DNA of 64,000 nucleotides. It comes from Gottfriedia sp002574545. Lineage in GTDB: Bacteria; Bacillota; Bacilli; Bacillales; Bacillaceae_G. The stretch is from assembly GCA_052180195.1 (NCBI GenBank), contig CP197469.1; one strand, given 5' to 3'. The position numbers were made by a program, and so were the translations under genes. The first letter of the stretch is position 1. Each line of letters begins with the position of its first letter. Under the pieces are notes generated by a model. The model did not search any database. It was not told the origin of the DNA and saw only the letters and a program-made list of their open reading frames with translations. Positions 36,306 through 44,820 of this stretch are shown here, piece by piece.

Positions 36306-38249
36306 ATGTCAAAAATACAGAAGTTAGATGAGATATTAGCCAATCAAATAGCCGCAGGTGAAGTTGTAGAACGTCCTGCATCAGTTGTGAAGGAATTACT
36401 TGAGAATGCAATTGACGCAAATAGTACACGTATTACAGTCGAGATTAACGACGGTGGACTCTCACGAATTTTTGTCAGTGATAATGGTGAAGGGATGTCA
36501 AAGGAAGATAGTGTCCTAGCATTTGAGCGCCATGCAACTAGTAAAATTAAAGATGAAAATGATTTGTTTCGAATACGTACATTAGGTTTCAGAGGTGAAG
36601 CATTACCGAGTATTGCATCTGTAAGTTATGTTACAGTAAAAACATCAACCGAGGACGGACCTGGAATTGAAACAATTTTAAAAGGTGGCGTATTACAATC
36701 CCAGAAAGAAATTGCTAAATCAAAAGGGACAAGTATTGAAGTTTCAAATTTATTTTTTAATACACCTGCTAGATTAAAATATATGAGAACGGTCCAAACG
36801 GAATTAAGTAATGTAACAGATGTTGTCTATCGATTAGCATTAGCAAATCCACAAATTGCTTTTGATTTGAAACATAATGATAAATTAATGTTTCGTAGCA
36901 ATGGCAATGGCGACGCAAGACAAATTCTTGCATCATTATACGGCTTACAAATTGCAAAAAACATGGTTCATTTTAAAGGCGAGTCATTAGACTTTCAAAT
37001 TGAAGGCTATTTATCCATGCCTGAATATACAAGAGCAACTAGAAATTATATTTCACTATATGTTAATGGAAGATATGTAAAACATTATGGCGTAAACAAA
37101 TCAATTAGCGAAGGCTATCATACTTTGCTACCAATTGGCCGTTTTCCAATCGTTTCGTTATTTATTAAAATGGACCCACAATTAGTCGATGTAAATGTCC
37201 ATCCAACAAAACAAGAAGTTCGTTTTAGTAAAGAGGATCAATTATTTACATTAATTACAGAAAGTATAAAAAAAGTTTTTAGGGGTCGTTCGCTTATTCC
37301 AGAAATAAAGTCAACAGCTCCTAAGGAAAAAATAATAAGTGAACAATCTACATTTTCGTTTGAACATTCTTCTATAAAAGAAGACGTAGAAAAGAAATTA
37401 CCTTTCTCGCTTCAGGAGCGTTTTAGTACTAGTTCGAATTACTCAAATGAGACAAAAGAAACAGTCAATGTAGAAAAATCAACTGAATATGATTCAACTA
37501 CTCAAAATGATTCATCAAACCGAACGGATTATGAGAGTCTTTATTTTGAAAAACATGAAATGAATAATGATATAGTTTTTTCAAATAATGCTAATGAAGA
37601 CGATCAATCCAAACTAGAAGAAACAGTTATTGTGAACGAAGATGTATATGATGAGCAAAATATAGACCAACTACCTCCTTTATATCCAATCGGGCAAATG
37701 CACGGAACATATATTATTGCTCAAAACGAAAAAGGATTATATTTAATTGATCAACATGCTGCACAAGAACGAGTTTACTATGAATATTTTAAGGAAAAAA
37801 TAGGGGAAGTAGCATCAGAACTACAAACCTTATTAATTCCAATTACATTTGATGTATCACCAGAGCAAGCTATTTTATTAGACCAATACCATGATGAACT
37901 CCAAGAAGTTGGGTTATTTATCGAGAAGTTCGGATCGAATAGTTATGTCATTCGTGAACATCCAAATTGGTTTCCAGAAGGGCAAGAAGATACATTAATT
38001 GATGAAATGATCCAAGAACTATTAAAACGAGGAACAATTAATATAAAAAAACTACGTGAAGAAAAAGCCATCATGATGAGCTGTAAAGCATCAATAAAAG
38101 CAAATCAATATATAACAAACGACGAGATTTTTAATCTATTAGAATCGTTGAGAAAATCAAGCAATCCATTTACATGTCCACATGGACGTCCGATCGTAAT
38201 CCATTTTAGTTCGTATGAGCTTGAGAAAATGTTTAAGCGAGTTATGTAA
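36306..38249 (+). CDS. mutL: DNA mismatch repair protein MutL
   Basis: A 647-aa GHKL ATPase with endonuclease function. N-terminal motifs are IAAGEVVERPASVVKELLEN, DNGEGM and TLGFRGEALPSI. A Ser/Asn/Glu-rich linker spans about 340-460. The C-terminal domain has the metal/endonuclease motif IDQHAAQERVYYE, then SCKASIKA and CPHGRP, which mark the nicking MutL type of organisms without MutH. GAGGAGG precedes the ATG. Confidence 0.96.
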   Translation: MSKIQKLDEILANQIAAGEVVERPASVVKELLENAIDANSTRITVEINDGGLSRIFVSDNGEGMSKEDSVLAFERHATSKIKDENDLFRIRTLGFRGEALPSIASVSYVTVKTSTEDGPGIETILKGGVLQSQKEIAKSKGTSIEVSNLFFNTPARLKYMRTVQTELSNVTDVVYRLALANPQIAFDLKHNDKLMFRSNGNGDARQILASLYGLQIAKNMVHFKGESLDFQIEGYLSMPEYTRATRNYISLYVNGRYVKHYGVNKSISEGYHTLLPIGRFPIVSLFIKMDPQLVDVNVHPTKQEVRFSKEDQLFTLITESIKKVFRGRSLIPEIKSTAPKEKIISEQSTFSFEHSSIKEDVEKKLPFSLQERFSTSSNYSNETKETVNVEKSTEYDSTTQNDSSNRTDYESLYFEKHEMNNDIVFSNNANEDDQSKLEETVIVNEDVYDEQNIDQLPPLYPIGQMHGTYIIAQNEKGLYLIDQHAAQERVYYEYFKEKIGEVASELQTLLIPITFDVSPEQAILLDQYHDELQEVGLFIEKFGSNSYVIREHPNWFPEGQEDTLIDEMIQELLKRGTINIKKLREEKAIMMSCKASIKANQYITNDEIFNLLESLRKSSNPFTCPHGRPIVIHFSSYELEKMFKRVM

Positions 38250-38250
38250 T

Positions 38251-38303
38251 AAAAAGGGGAGCCACATCATTCAGGTTAACTGAATTAAGGGCACCCCTTT
38301 TTC
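38251..38303. terminator. Bidirectional terminator between mutL and the methyltransferase
   Basis: AAAAAGGGG/CCCCTTTTT outer stem with an inner TTCAGTTAA-type dyad (TTCAGGTTAACTGAA). T and A runs flank it so it can serve both converging genes. Confidence 0.85.
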
Positions 38304-38370
38304 AACTATTATTTGCCATGCTTCTTCATTAATATGCAAAAACAAAACGTGGGCTCCCATAAAGGAATTA

Positions 38371-39036
38371 CTATTTAACAACCCCAATCACAAATCCATC
38401 ATACCCTTTTAACCCAACAGTCTGAAGAGCGGTGGTGTCAATTCGAGAGTCTGTACTGAGTAGATCCATTAGCTGACGGACACCTTTGACACTTTCATCT
38501 TCACTTGATTCATTAATGACCTCTCCGCTTCGAACAACATTATCGACAATAATTAAGGCGCCAGAACTTGCTAATTTTAATGCCCATTTTAAATAATGTG
38601 GATTATTTGGTTTATCAGCATCGATAAATATAAAGTCAAAAAAAGGTTTTGATTCTTTTAAAGATGGCAATGTTTCTAACGCTTTTCCGATGATCACTTC
38701 GACTTTATCTTGCAATTGTGCTTCTTTGATATTTTGTTTGGCAACTTTTGCATGCTCATTGTTAATTTCTAAAGTAGTTAATTTCCCATCTTCGGGAAGT
38801 GCACGTGCTAACCAAATACTACTATAGCCACCTAATGTACCGATTTCTAAAATATTTTTGGCACGTTTAATCTTTGCTAATAAATAAAGTAATTTACCTT
38901 GAGTAGGAGACACGTCTATACTAGGTAATCCCGCTTGATGATTTGCAAGTAATACATTTTCTAAGATAGGATCAGTCGGAAGGAGTTTTTCAATAAAATA
39001 TTCATCAACATCATTCCAAATTACGTTTTTAGGCAA
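38371..39036 (-). CDS. Class I SAM-dependent O-methyltransferase
   Basis: A 221-aa methyltransferase of the caffeoyl-CoA/catechol O-methyltransferase family. SAM motif I is ILEIGTLGGYSSIWLA, the acidic motif is LTTLEINNEHAKVA, and the metal-binding segment is DFIFIDADKPNN followed by IIVDNVVRSG. It probably methylates small catechol-like compounds or tRNA (TrmR-like proteins share this fold), so the substrate is open. It converges on mutL and has its own promoter region at 39040-39180. Confidence 0.88.
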   Translation of the reverse strand: MPKNVIWNDVDEYFIEKLLPTDPILENVLLANHQAGLPSIDVSPTQGKLLYLLAKIKRAKNILEIGTLGGYSSIWLARALPEDGKLTTLEINNEHAKVAKQNIKEAQLQDKVEVIIGKALETLPSLKESKPFFDFIFIDADKPNNPHYLKWALKLASSGALIIVDNVVRSGEVINESSEDESVKGVRQLMDLLSTDSRIDTTALQTVGLKGYDGFVIGVVK

Positions 39037-39219
39037 AATTACTTCCCCCTTACTTTGTACTGTATAAAAAAAGTATATGGTATAGTTTTATAAAAATGCT
39101 TCTACAGGAAAAAAGTCATCCCTATGAAGTAAACATTCATACTTAAGCGGTTTGTTTTACAAATTTATGATTGTTAAAATAGAGTGGTAGTAAAATTAAC
39201 GAGTAGAGGAGATTTTTAT

Positions 39220-39597
39220 ATGATAAATAAAATTGGTAAAGTTACTGTTTATGTTGAAGATCAAGAGCAAGCAAAAGATTTTTGGATTAATAAAATGGGG
39301 TTTGTTCTAAAATTTGAAATGCCAATGGGGCCAGATGCTAAATGGATTGAAGTAGCTCCAAGCGAAAGTGAATTTACTACTTTAGTACTTTACTCTAAAC
39401 CTTCGATGGAACAATTTAAACCAGAAAAAGTAGCTCATCCAACTGTACTTTTTAGCACTACAGATATCGAAGCTGCTTATGAAAAAATGAAACAAAATGG
39501 TGTAAAAGTTGATGACCTGATGAGAATGCCATACGGTTCTATGTTTAATTTCTACGATCAAGATGGAAATGAGTATTTATTAAGAGAAGACAAATAA
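39220..39597 (+). CDS. VOC-family (glyoxalase/bleomycin-resistance fold) protein
   Basis: A 125-aa single-domain vicinal-oxygen-chelate protein of two beta-alpha-beta3 modules: VTVYVEDQEQAKDFWINKMG and VLFSTTDIEAAYEKMKQNGV, ending in FNFYDQDGNEYLL. It could be a lyase, dioxygenase or binding protein; metal ligands are not decisive from sequence. The ATG at 39220 has AGAGGAG 8 bases upstream. Confidence 0.85.
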   Translation: MINKIGKVTVYVEDQEQAKDFWINKMGFVLKFEMPMGPDAKWIEVAPSESEFTTLVLYSKPSMEQFKPEKVAHPTVLFSTTDIEAAYEKMKQNGVKVDDLMRMPYGSMFNFYDQDGNEYLLREDK

Positions 39598-39605
39598 TAC
39601 ATAAT

Positions 39606-39645
39606 AAAAAGAGTTGTTTCCAATTTGGAAAACAACTCTTTTTTA
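39606..39645. terminator. Bidirectional terminator between VOC gene and queT
   Basis: AAAAAGAGTTGTTT/AAACAACTCTTTTT around a CCAATTTGG centre, shared by the two convergent genes. Confidence 0.9.
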
Positions 39646-39646
39646 C

Positions 39647-40132
39647 TTAAATAAGATGTTCGAATTTTACTCGTTTATTTAAATAGTACATAATCGGTAT
39701 ACCAACAACCATTACGACAAATTCACCAATTGCTGTAGTTAAATAAGTCATTGGGAATGGTAAATGAAATGCTAGTTTTAATTCGATTGCGATTAAGAAC
39801 ATAGTAATCGTAAAGACAACCGTGTTAACAATCATTCTCGGAATAATGCCTTTTATAAACTTTGATGTCGCGATCGTAATTAATAAAGAAATAATCGATT
39901 GGCCAACACCAAAGACTAAATCATAAGCCATAATTGGAGAAAAGAAAAAATTAGCTAATATAACGCCTAAAACGACTCCATATATGTACTTTTTATTAAA
40001 AACGACTAAATGGTTAAATATTTCAGATACACGAAACTGTACATTCGTAAACCCGAATGGTTGAATAAAATACGTTACTGCAATATATAATGCAGCAAAT
40101 ACTCCATTTACAGTAATAGTTTTTAACTTCAT
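39647..40132 (-). CDS. queT: QueT, queuosine precursor transporter
   Basis: A 161-aa membrane protein with about five helices of the QueT ECF-type substrate-binding family. FTNVQFRVSEIFNHLVVF is the conserved segment after the first helix. It imports a queuosine precursor (preQ1 or similar) with a shared ECF module that is not encoded here. Assignment is supported by the preQ1-I riboswitch directly upstream, whose tail contains the ribosome site of this gene. Confidence 0.9.
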   Translation of the reverse strand: MKLKTITVNGVFAALYIAVTYFIQPFGFTNVQFRVSEIFNHLVVFNKKYIYGVVLGVILANFFFSPIMAYDLVFGVGQSIISLLITIATSKFIKGIIPRMIVNTVVFTITMFLIAIELKLAFHLPFPMTYLTTAIGEFVVMVVGIPIMYYLNKRVKFEHLI

Positions 40133-40140
40133 TTTGTTTC

Positions 40141-40179
40141 TCCTTAGTTTTTTTTCGTGGGAGGTTCTCGAACCACGTA
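40141..40179 (-). promoter_or_regulatory. PreQ1-I riboswitch controlling queT
   Basis: Read on the minus strand: stem ACGTGG, loop TTCGAGAACCT, CCCACG, then A-rich tail AAAAAAACTAAGGAG. This matches the class I preQ1 aptamer (short hairpin, cytosine-rich loop-closing CCC, A-rich 3' tail forming a pseudoknot). The tail ends in the AAGGAG ribosome site 7 bases before the ATG, so control is probably translational. Confidence 0.88.
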
Positions 40180-40365
40180 AAATATATTTTTTTAAACGTA
40201 AGAATAAATATTATACTTAAAAATAATTTTAGTCAATAATAATAAAGAAATTAATGATGAAAATAAGTTTAAAAAAATACTTTATAAAAAATATATTATA
40301 CTGGTATAATTGGTGAATCGAAACAAATTATTTTTCTTTCAGTTTAAAGTGAAAGGACTGACAAA

Positions 40366-41319
40366 ATGACAAATCCTTCTAATCCATATATATTAGTATT
40401 TGGTGTTTCCATATGTGATATTATCGGGTTCACGAAAAAAAATTATCGCCCATATGATTCGAATCCAGGCAGCGTAAAAGTATCGTTTGGGGGTGTTTGC
40501 CGAAATATCGCTGAAAATATGGCGAAGATCAACGTAAACACAAAGTTTATTTCGGTAATTGGTGATGATATCAATGGCATCAACATGTTAAATCACGCAA
40601 AGAATCTGAATATAGATATGGAAGACACGTTAATTATTAAGGGTGAGTCTACGCCAACATATTTAGCCATATTAAATGAAAGTGGAGAAATGGTCTCTGC
40701 GGTAGTAGATTTAGATATCACAAACAATTTTACAATGGAGTTTATAGACTCCAAAGCAGATGTGATTCGAAATGCCGAATATATGGTAGTTGACGCGGAT
40801 AATCCAAGTATTTTAGCTTATTTATTAACAAATTTCCATAATGACACTAAATTTATTTTAGATCCAGTTTCTGCTTCAAAAGCTTCAAAAATAAGAGATT
40901 ATATTCAATATTTTCATACGATTAAACCAAATCGACATGAAGCTGAAGTACTATGTGGATTTGACATTACTTCAGTTGAAGATGTACGAAAAGCTGGCAA
41001 ATATTTTAAAGACTTAGGCGTAACAAATGTCTTCATTAGTTTAGATGCAGAAGGAATTTATTATAATAATGGTATAGAAGAGGGTATTATCCAAGCAGAT
41101 GGCGTATCAGTCGTTAATGTAACAGGAGCGGGAGATGCTTTAGTTGCTGGGATTGGATATGGCTATATGAATAATATGAGCATTGTTGATACAGTTAAAT
41201 ATTCGGTTTCAATGTCTTCTATTACAATTTCACATGTTGATACGATTAACCCGAATATGTGTTGTAACGTTGTAGATCACCAAATTAATGAACTTAATTG
41301 GATAGAAATGCAATTTTAG
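40366..41319 (+). CDS. PfkB-family kinase, pseudouridine-kinase-like
   Basis: A 317-aa ribokinase-fold sugar/nucleoside kinase. Substrate-side motif SFGGVCRNIAENMAKINV resembles PsuK (GGVGRNIAENLA). The anion-hole/catalytic motif is VTGAGDALVAG with the base Asp. VKPN/TIKPNRHEAEVL is also typical. It has no psuG glycosidase neighbour, so pseudouridine kinase remains a hypothesis. GAAAGGA lies before the ATG. Confidence 0.8.
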   Translation: MTNPSNPYILVFGVSICDIIGFTKKNYRPYDSNPGSVKVSFGGVCRNIAENMAKINVNTKFISVIGDDINGINMLNHAKNLNIDMEDTLIIKGESTPTYLAILNESGEMVSAVVDLDITNNFTMEFIDSKADVIRNAEYMVVDADNPSILAYLLTNFHNDTKFILDPVSASKASKIRDYIQYFHTIKPNRHEAEVLCGFDITSVEDVRKAGKYFKDLGVTNVFISLDAEGIYYNNGIEEGIIQADGVSVVNVTGAGDALVAGIGYGYMNNMSIVDTVKYSVSMSSITISHVDTINPNMCCNVVDHQINELNWIEMQF

Positions 41320-41321
41320 TT

Positions 41322-41351
41322 GAAAGAACCTTTCATTAGGTTCTTTTTTTT
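41322..41351 (+). terminator. Terminator after the PfkB kinase
   Basis: AAAGAACCT/AGGTTCTTT, 6-base loop, T8 tail. Confidence 0.92.
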
Positions 41352-41456
41352 GATAAAAATGTCAGTGAAGTCGCAAATTAAGTCTTTTAACTCATCCATT
41401 ACTAGTTCAATCTAAATAAGAAAAGAACCTAGCTAAATGCAAGGTCCCCTCCAATA

Positions 41457-41634
41457 CTAAAAAGAGCGTACTAAAATATCTGTTACACTTTCCTTATCTG
41501 GCATTTTTTTTAATACTGCCGCCACCATAAACGATAAGGATACGATGATATGCTTGTACTTCATTTGCTAATTGTTCAATTTGATTTTTCCCAAACCATA
41601 ATTTCGTTGGGTTATGTTGTAAAAATGGAATCAA
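41457..41634 (-). pseudogene. Remnant of iron-type NADH-dependent alcohol (butanol) dehydrogenase
   Basis: On the minus strand a TTG start with AAAGGAGT upstream opens 46 codons that read as the BDH/YugJ N terminus: HNPTKLWFGKNQIEQLANEV then RILIVYGGGSIKKN, ending at TAA (41494-41496). In the next frame, MPDKESVTDILVRSF and a stop (41457) look like the C-terminal end of the same family. The middle ~330 residues are gone, so this is an internal-deletion relic. It follows the NAD(P)H oxidoreductase gene on the same strand. Confidence 0.75.
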
Positions 41635-41657
41635 GTTCTTACTCCTTTTAGTTGTAC

Positions 41658-42194
41658 TTACTTATTTTTTAATGTTGTGTTTAGTATCTTTGCTTGTTGA
41701 ATGGCTAATTGATCTTCCAATATTGCACCAGGTGTATTTCCTGTTCCAATAATATATCCTTCAAGTGTTGCTCCAATAAATTCGAATATATGTTTAAATT
41801 GTAAAATTAAAGGTAGTGCTTTAATTTTCGGCTGATCTCCACCAACAATTACGACATACATTTTTTTGTTTTTCATTTTTTCTGCGAATTGAAGATCTTT
41901 ATTACGAAGACTTTGAGACCAACGATCAATAAAGTTTTTCATGTACCCACTCATACCATACCAATATAAAGGTGTTGAAAAAATAATCGTATCATGCTCT
42001 AACATTTCTTTAATCATTTCCTCGTAATCATCATCAATTGGTTGGAAGCCATTTGGTTCATGTCTTTGGTCGTTTATCGCTTTTATATTTTTATGACGTA
42101 ATTGCACTTGTGTTTTAACTATATCTTTCGTAATGAGATTTGTTAGCTGCTCTGTATTTCCATTTTCCCTAGAACTTCCATGTATGATAAACAT
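41658..42194 (-). CDS. Flavodoxin-fold NAD(P)H-dependent oxidoreductase
   Basis: A 178-aa FMN reductase/flavodoxin-like enzyme. The FMN phosphate loop is IIHGSSRENGNTEQL, followed by the STPLYWYGMSGYMKNFIDRW motif of the family. It is divergent from an HxlR regulator, a common arrangement for quinone/electrophile- or nitro-compound-responsive reductases. The 240-base shared intergenic region contains the dyad AGTACGTACT. Confidence 0.87.
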   Translation of the reverse strand: MFIIHGSSRENGNTEQLTNLITKDIVKTQVQLRHKNIKAINDQRHEPNGFQPIDDDYEEMIKEMLEHDTIIFSTPLYWYGMSGYMKNFIDRWSQSLRNKDLQFAEKMKNKKMYVVIVGGDQPKIKALPLILQFKHIFEFIGATLEGYIIGTGNTPGAILEDQLAIQQAKILNTTLKNK

Positions 42195-42258
42195 ATTGTT
42201 TCCACTCCTTTAAATAAATGATGATTGTAATTATGAATGATAACGATCCTAAAATAAA

Positions 42259-42280
42259 GTACGTACTAAAAAGTGCCTAT
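42259..42280. promoter_or_regulatory. Candidate HxlR operator
   Basis: The 10-base palindrome AGTACGTACT followed by AAAAAGTGCCTAT lies between the divergent oxidoreductase and hxlR-type genes. ACGTACTnnAAAGTGC recurs at 49878-49893 upstream of the aldo/keto reductase. Confidence 0.5.
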
Positions 42281-42433
42281 AAGCTTCTTTTTAGTTTGCG
42301 TCTTTAGAACTAAGTAAAAAATTTTTTAAACTAATTTTATTTGAACTATAAATTATTTGTATGCTATATTTTATAAACCTTTACTGTAGGACTTAATGAT
42401 AATTTATTAGTAATAAGCAATGATGGAGGATTT

Positions 42434-42754
42434 ATGAAAGAGTATAATATGCCGATTGAAGCAGCGATTGAGGTAATAGGTGGTAAGTGGAAATGTATTA
42501 TACTATGCCATTTAGAAAGCGGTAAAAAAAGAACAAATGAACTTAGAAAACTGATGCCTAATATAACTCAAAAAATGTTAACACAGCAATTAAGAGAGTT
42601 AGAAGCAGATGGACTAATTAATCGTATTGCTTATGACCAAATTCCACCTAAAGTAGAATACGAATTAAATGAATATGGCAAATCAATGAAACCAATTTTA
42701 GATCTCTTATGTGAATGGGGCCAAAATCATATAAAGAAAAGCAGAACTAATTAA
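42434..42754 (+). CDS. HxlR-family (DUF24) transcriptional regulator
   Basis: A 106-aa winged-helix regulator. The family start IEAAIEVIGGKWKCIILCHL and the recognition/wing segment PNITQKMLTQQLRELEADGLINR are clear. Cysteines occur at about residues 24 and 28 (WKCIILC) and 98 region (LLCEW), so redox/electrophile sensing like YodB is possible. It has GGAGG before the ATG and is divergent from the oxidoreductase it likely controls. Confidence 0.92.
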   Translation: MKEYNMPIEAAIEVIGGKWKCIILCHLESGKKRTNELRKLMPNITQKMLTQQLRELEADGLINRIAYDQIPPKVEYELNEYGKSMKPILDLLCEWGQNHIKKSRTN

Positions 42755-42839
42755 AAAATTAAGAAACGACAAAAAATTTATTTAATTGAAAATTTTTTGC
42801 AGGAAATTAAAAAGAAGTGTAGAAATATTTATTTTAGAG

Positions 42840-42896
42840 ACTACTATATAAATGTAAAATCGATTCATAAAACGATGATTACATTTATATAGTAGT
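42840..42896. repeat. Perfect 18-bp inverted repeat downstream of the HxlR gene
   Basis: ACTACTATATAAATGTAA and its exact complement are separated by 21 bases, in which TCG/CGA extends the pairing. It has no T tail. It may be a cruciform, an mRNA 3'-end structure or a regulatory site for the hppD operon. Confidence 0.7.
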
Positions 42897-42942
42897 AAAG
42901 GTTGTGTGTTCGTTAGGAAAATCCCTATATATTTCCAAATGG

Positions 42943-42984
42943 TATTCTTGGCGAATTGTCATCCTTGTTAAGAATTTTTTTTAT
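42943..42984 (+). terminator. Terminator-like hairpin upstream of hppD
   Basis: ATTCTTGGC/GTTAAGAAT (9 bp with two G-U pairs) followed by T8. It may end the hxlR transcript or act as an attenuator in the hppD leader. Confidence 0.55.
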
Positions 42985-42998
42985 GCGGTTTATTTATT

Positions 42999-43013
42999 TT
43001 GTAAGCGTTTACT
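42999..43013 (+). promoter_or_regulatory. CcpA cre site upstream of hppD
   Basis: TTGTAAGCGTTTACT fits WTGNAANCGNWNNCW at every position. Located 64 bases before the hppD ATG, it suggests carbon catabolite control of tyrosine degradation. Confidence 0.75.
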
Positions 43014-43076
43014 TAGCGCTCTTACATAGTTTTTTCTTTTCTTTACAAAAATCGTATTTTTTAGGGGGAAATTAAA

Positions 43077-44192
43077 ATGAAACAAGATGAATTAAAACAA
43101 ACAAATACTAGCTACGATGTTTTTCCGGTACAAGATGTACATCATTTAGAACTATATGTAGGGAACGCGAAACAAACAGCTTATTTCTTCGCTAACACTT
43201 TTGGATTTACACCAATTGCTTACTCAGGTTTAGAAACAAAAGTACGCGATAAAGTTTCTTACGTTTTAAAAAATGGTAATATTCGCCTAGTTATTACTGG
43301 AACTTTAAAAGAAGATTCTAAAATTGCTGACTTTGTTAAAAAACATGGCGATGGCGTTAAAGATATCGCTTTATTAGTAGATGATATTGAAGCAGCATAT
43401 CAAGGTGCAGTAAGCCGTGGAGCAATTAAGATTTTACCTCCAACTGAAGTTAGCGATGAATATGGTACAGTGAAAAAAGCTGTGATCGCAACTTATGGTG
43501 ATACAATTCACACATTAATCGAAAAAGGCGACTATAATGGTCCTTTCTTACCAGGATATAAAGATCGTGCATTCACTATTCCAGTAAATGAAACAGGTTT
43601 AATCGCATTAGACCATGTAGTTGGTAATGTTGAAAGAATGGAAGAATGGGTTTCTTATTATGAAAATGTAATGGGATTCCAATCTATGATTCATTTTGAC
43701 GATGATGATATTAGTACTGAGTATTCTGCATTAATGTCAAAAGTTATGACAAATGGAAGCAGAATTAAGTTCCCAATTAATGAACCAGCTGAAGGGAAAA
43801 GAAAATCACAAATTCAAGAGTACTTAGATTATAACAATGGACCAGGCGTGCAACATATTGCTTTATTAACTGAGGATATTGTTGATACAGTTACTAAGCT
43901 TAGAGCTCTAGGTGTTGAATTCTTAAAAACACCAGATACGTATTATGATATGTTAACAGAGCGCGTTGGAAAAATTGATGAAGATATTGAGAAATTAAGA
44001 GAATTAAAGATTTTAGTTGACCGTGATGATGAAGGATATTTACTACAAATCTTTACTCGTCCAATCGTTGACCGTCCAACTTTATTTATTGAAATTATTC
44101 AACGTAAAGGTGCTAGAGGATTCGGTGATGGTAACTTTAAAGCATTATTTGAATCAATCGAGCGTGAGCAAGCTCTTCGAGGAAATCTATAA
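43077..44192 (+). CDS. hppD: 4-hydroxyphenylpyruvate dioxygenase
   Basis: A 371-aa non-haem iron enzyme that converts 4-hydroxyphenylpyruvate to homogentisate. It is two VOC domains in tandem. The iron triad is His180 (LDHVVGNV), His260 (VQHIALLTEDI) and Glu339 (FIEIIQRKG). The C-terminal GARGFGDGNFKALFESIERE is diagnostic. It is first in a four-gene operon with 12 bases to the next gene. AGGGGG precedes the ATG, and a perfect cre site lies upstream. Confidence 0.96.
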   Translation: MKQDELKQTNTSYDVFPVQDVHHLELYVGNAKQTAYFFANTFGFTPIAYSGLETKVRDKVSYVLKNGNIRLVITGTLKEDSKIADFVKKHGDGVKDIALLVDDIEAAYQGAVSRGAIKILPPTEVSDEYGTVKKAVIATYGDTIHTLIEKGDYNGPFLPGYKDRAFTIPVNETGLIALDHVVGNVERMEEWVSYYENVMGFQSMIHFDDDDISTEYSALMSKVMTNGSRIKFPINEPAEGKRKSQIQEYLDYNNGPGVQHIALLTEDIVDTVTKLRALGVEFLKTPDTYYDMLTERVGKIDEDIEKLRELKILVDRDDEGYLLQIFTRPIVDRPTLFIEIIQRKGARGFGDGNFKALFESIEREQALRGNL

Positions 44193-44204
44193 GGAGTTGT
44201 AACA

Positions 44205-44816
44205 ATGGAAATTAGACCGGATACTTTACCATGGCAAGATGCTTATAAGCTGTTAATTGGTTCAGTGTTGCCTCGTCCGATTGCATTTGTTTCAACTGTA
44301 AACTTAGAAGGTGTAGCGAATGTTGCACCTTTTAGTTTCTTTACAGCGATTTGTGCTGACCCGATGTTAGTGTGCTTTGCACCAATGCTTAGAGGGACAG
44401 ACGGCGAGAAAAAAGACACATTAAAAAATATTGAACAAACGAAACGATTCATTATTAATATAGTAAGTGAAGAAATTTGCGAAAAAGTTAATAACGCTGC
44501 TGCAGATTTCCCTTATGGAGTAGATGAATTTGAGCAAGTTGGACTTACAAAAGTCGATGGATCAATTGTACAAGTTCCTCGAGTAAAAGAAAGTTTAGTA
44601 GGACTAGAATGTGAGCTTCATGAGCTATTACATTTTGGTGAGAATAAAGGTGCTGGAAGTTTAGTAATTGGTAAAGTCGTCAATGTACATATAAATGATG
44701 AATTATATGCAGATGGCAAAATCAATACTGAAAAACTAAACCCAGTTGGCCGCCTTGCTGGCCATTCTTATACACGGGCAATTTCTGATACTTTTGCAAT
44801 TGAAAGAAAAAGGTGA
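44205..44816 (+). CDS. Flavin reductase / FMN-binding split-barrel protein in the homogentisate operon
   Basis: A 203-aa protein of the DIM6/NTAB flavin-reductase-like family: RPIAFVSTVNLEGVANVAPFS near the N terminus, given here as two parts RPIAFVSTVN and GVANVAPFS, and GRLAGHSYTR at the C terminus. It likely binds FMN. It sits between hppD and the FAH gene with 4-12 base gaps, so it is co-transcribed. Its role in homogentisate degradation is not established and is only inferred from context. Confidence 0.85.
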   Translation: MEIRPDTLPWQDAYKLLIGSVLPRPIAFVSTVNLEGVANVAPFSFFTAICADPMLVCFAPMLRGTDGEKKDTLKNIEQTKRFIINIVSEEICEKVNNAAADFPYGVDEFEQVGLTKVDGSIVQVPRVKESLVGLECELHELLHFGENKGAGSLVIGKVVNVHINDELYADGKINTEKLNPVGRLAGHSYTRAISDTFAIERKR

Positions 44817-44820
44817 AGGT

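Noticed and set aside
42755..43076. T-box or other known riboswitch upstream of hppD
   Set aside because: Neither the T-box sequence nor any aptamer pattern I know is present.
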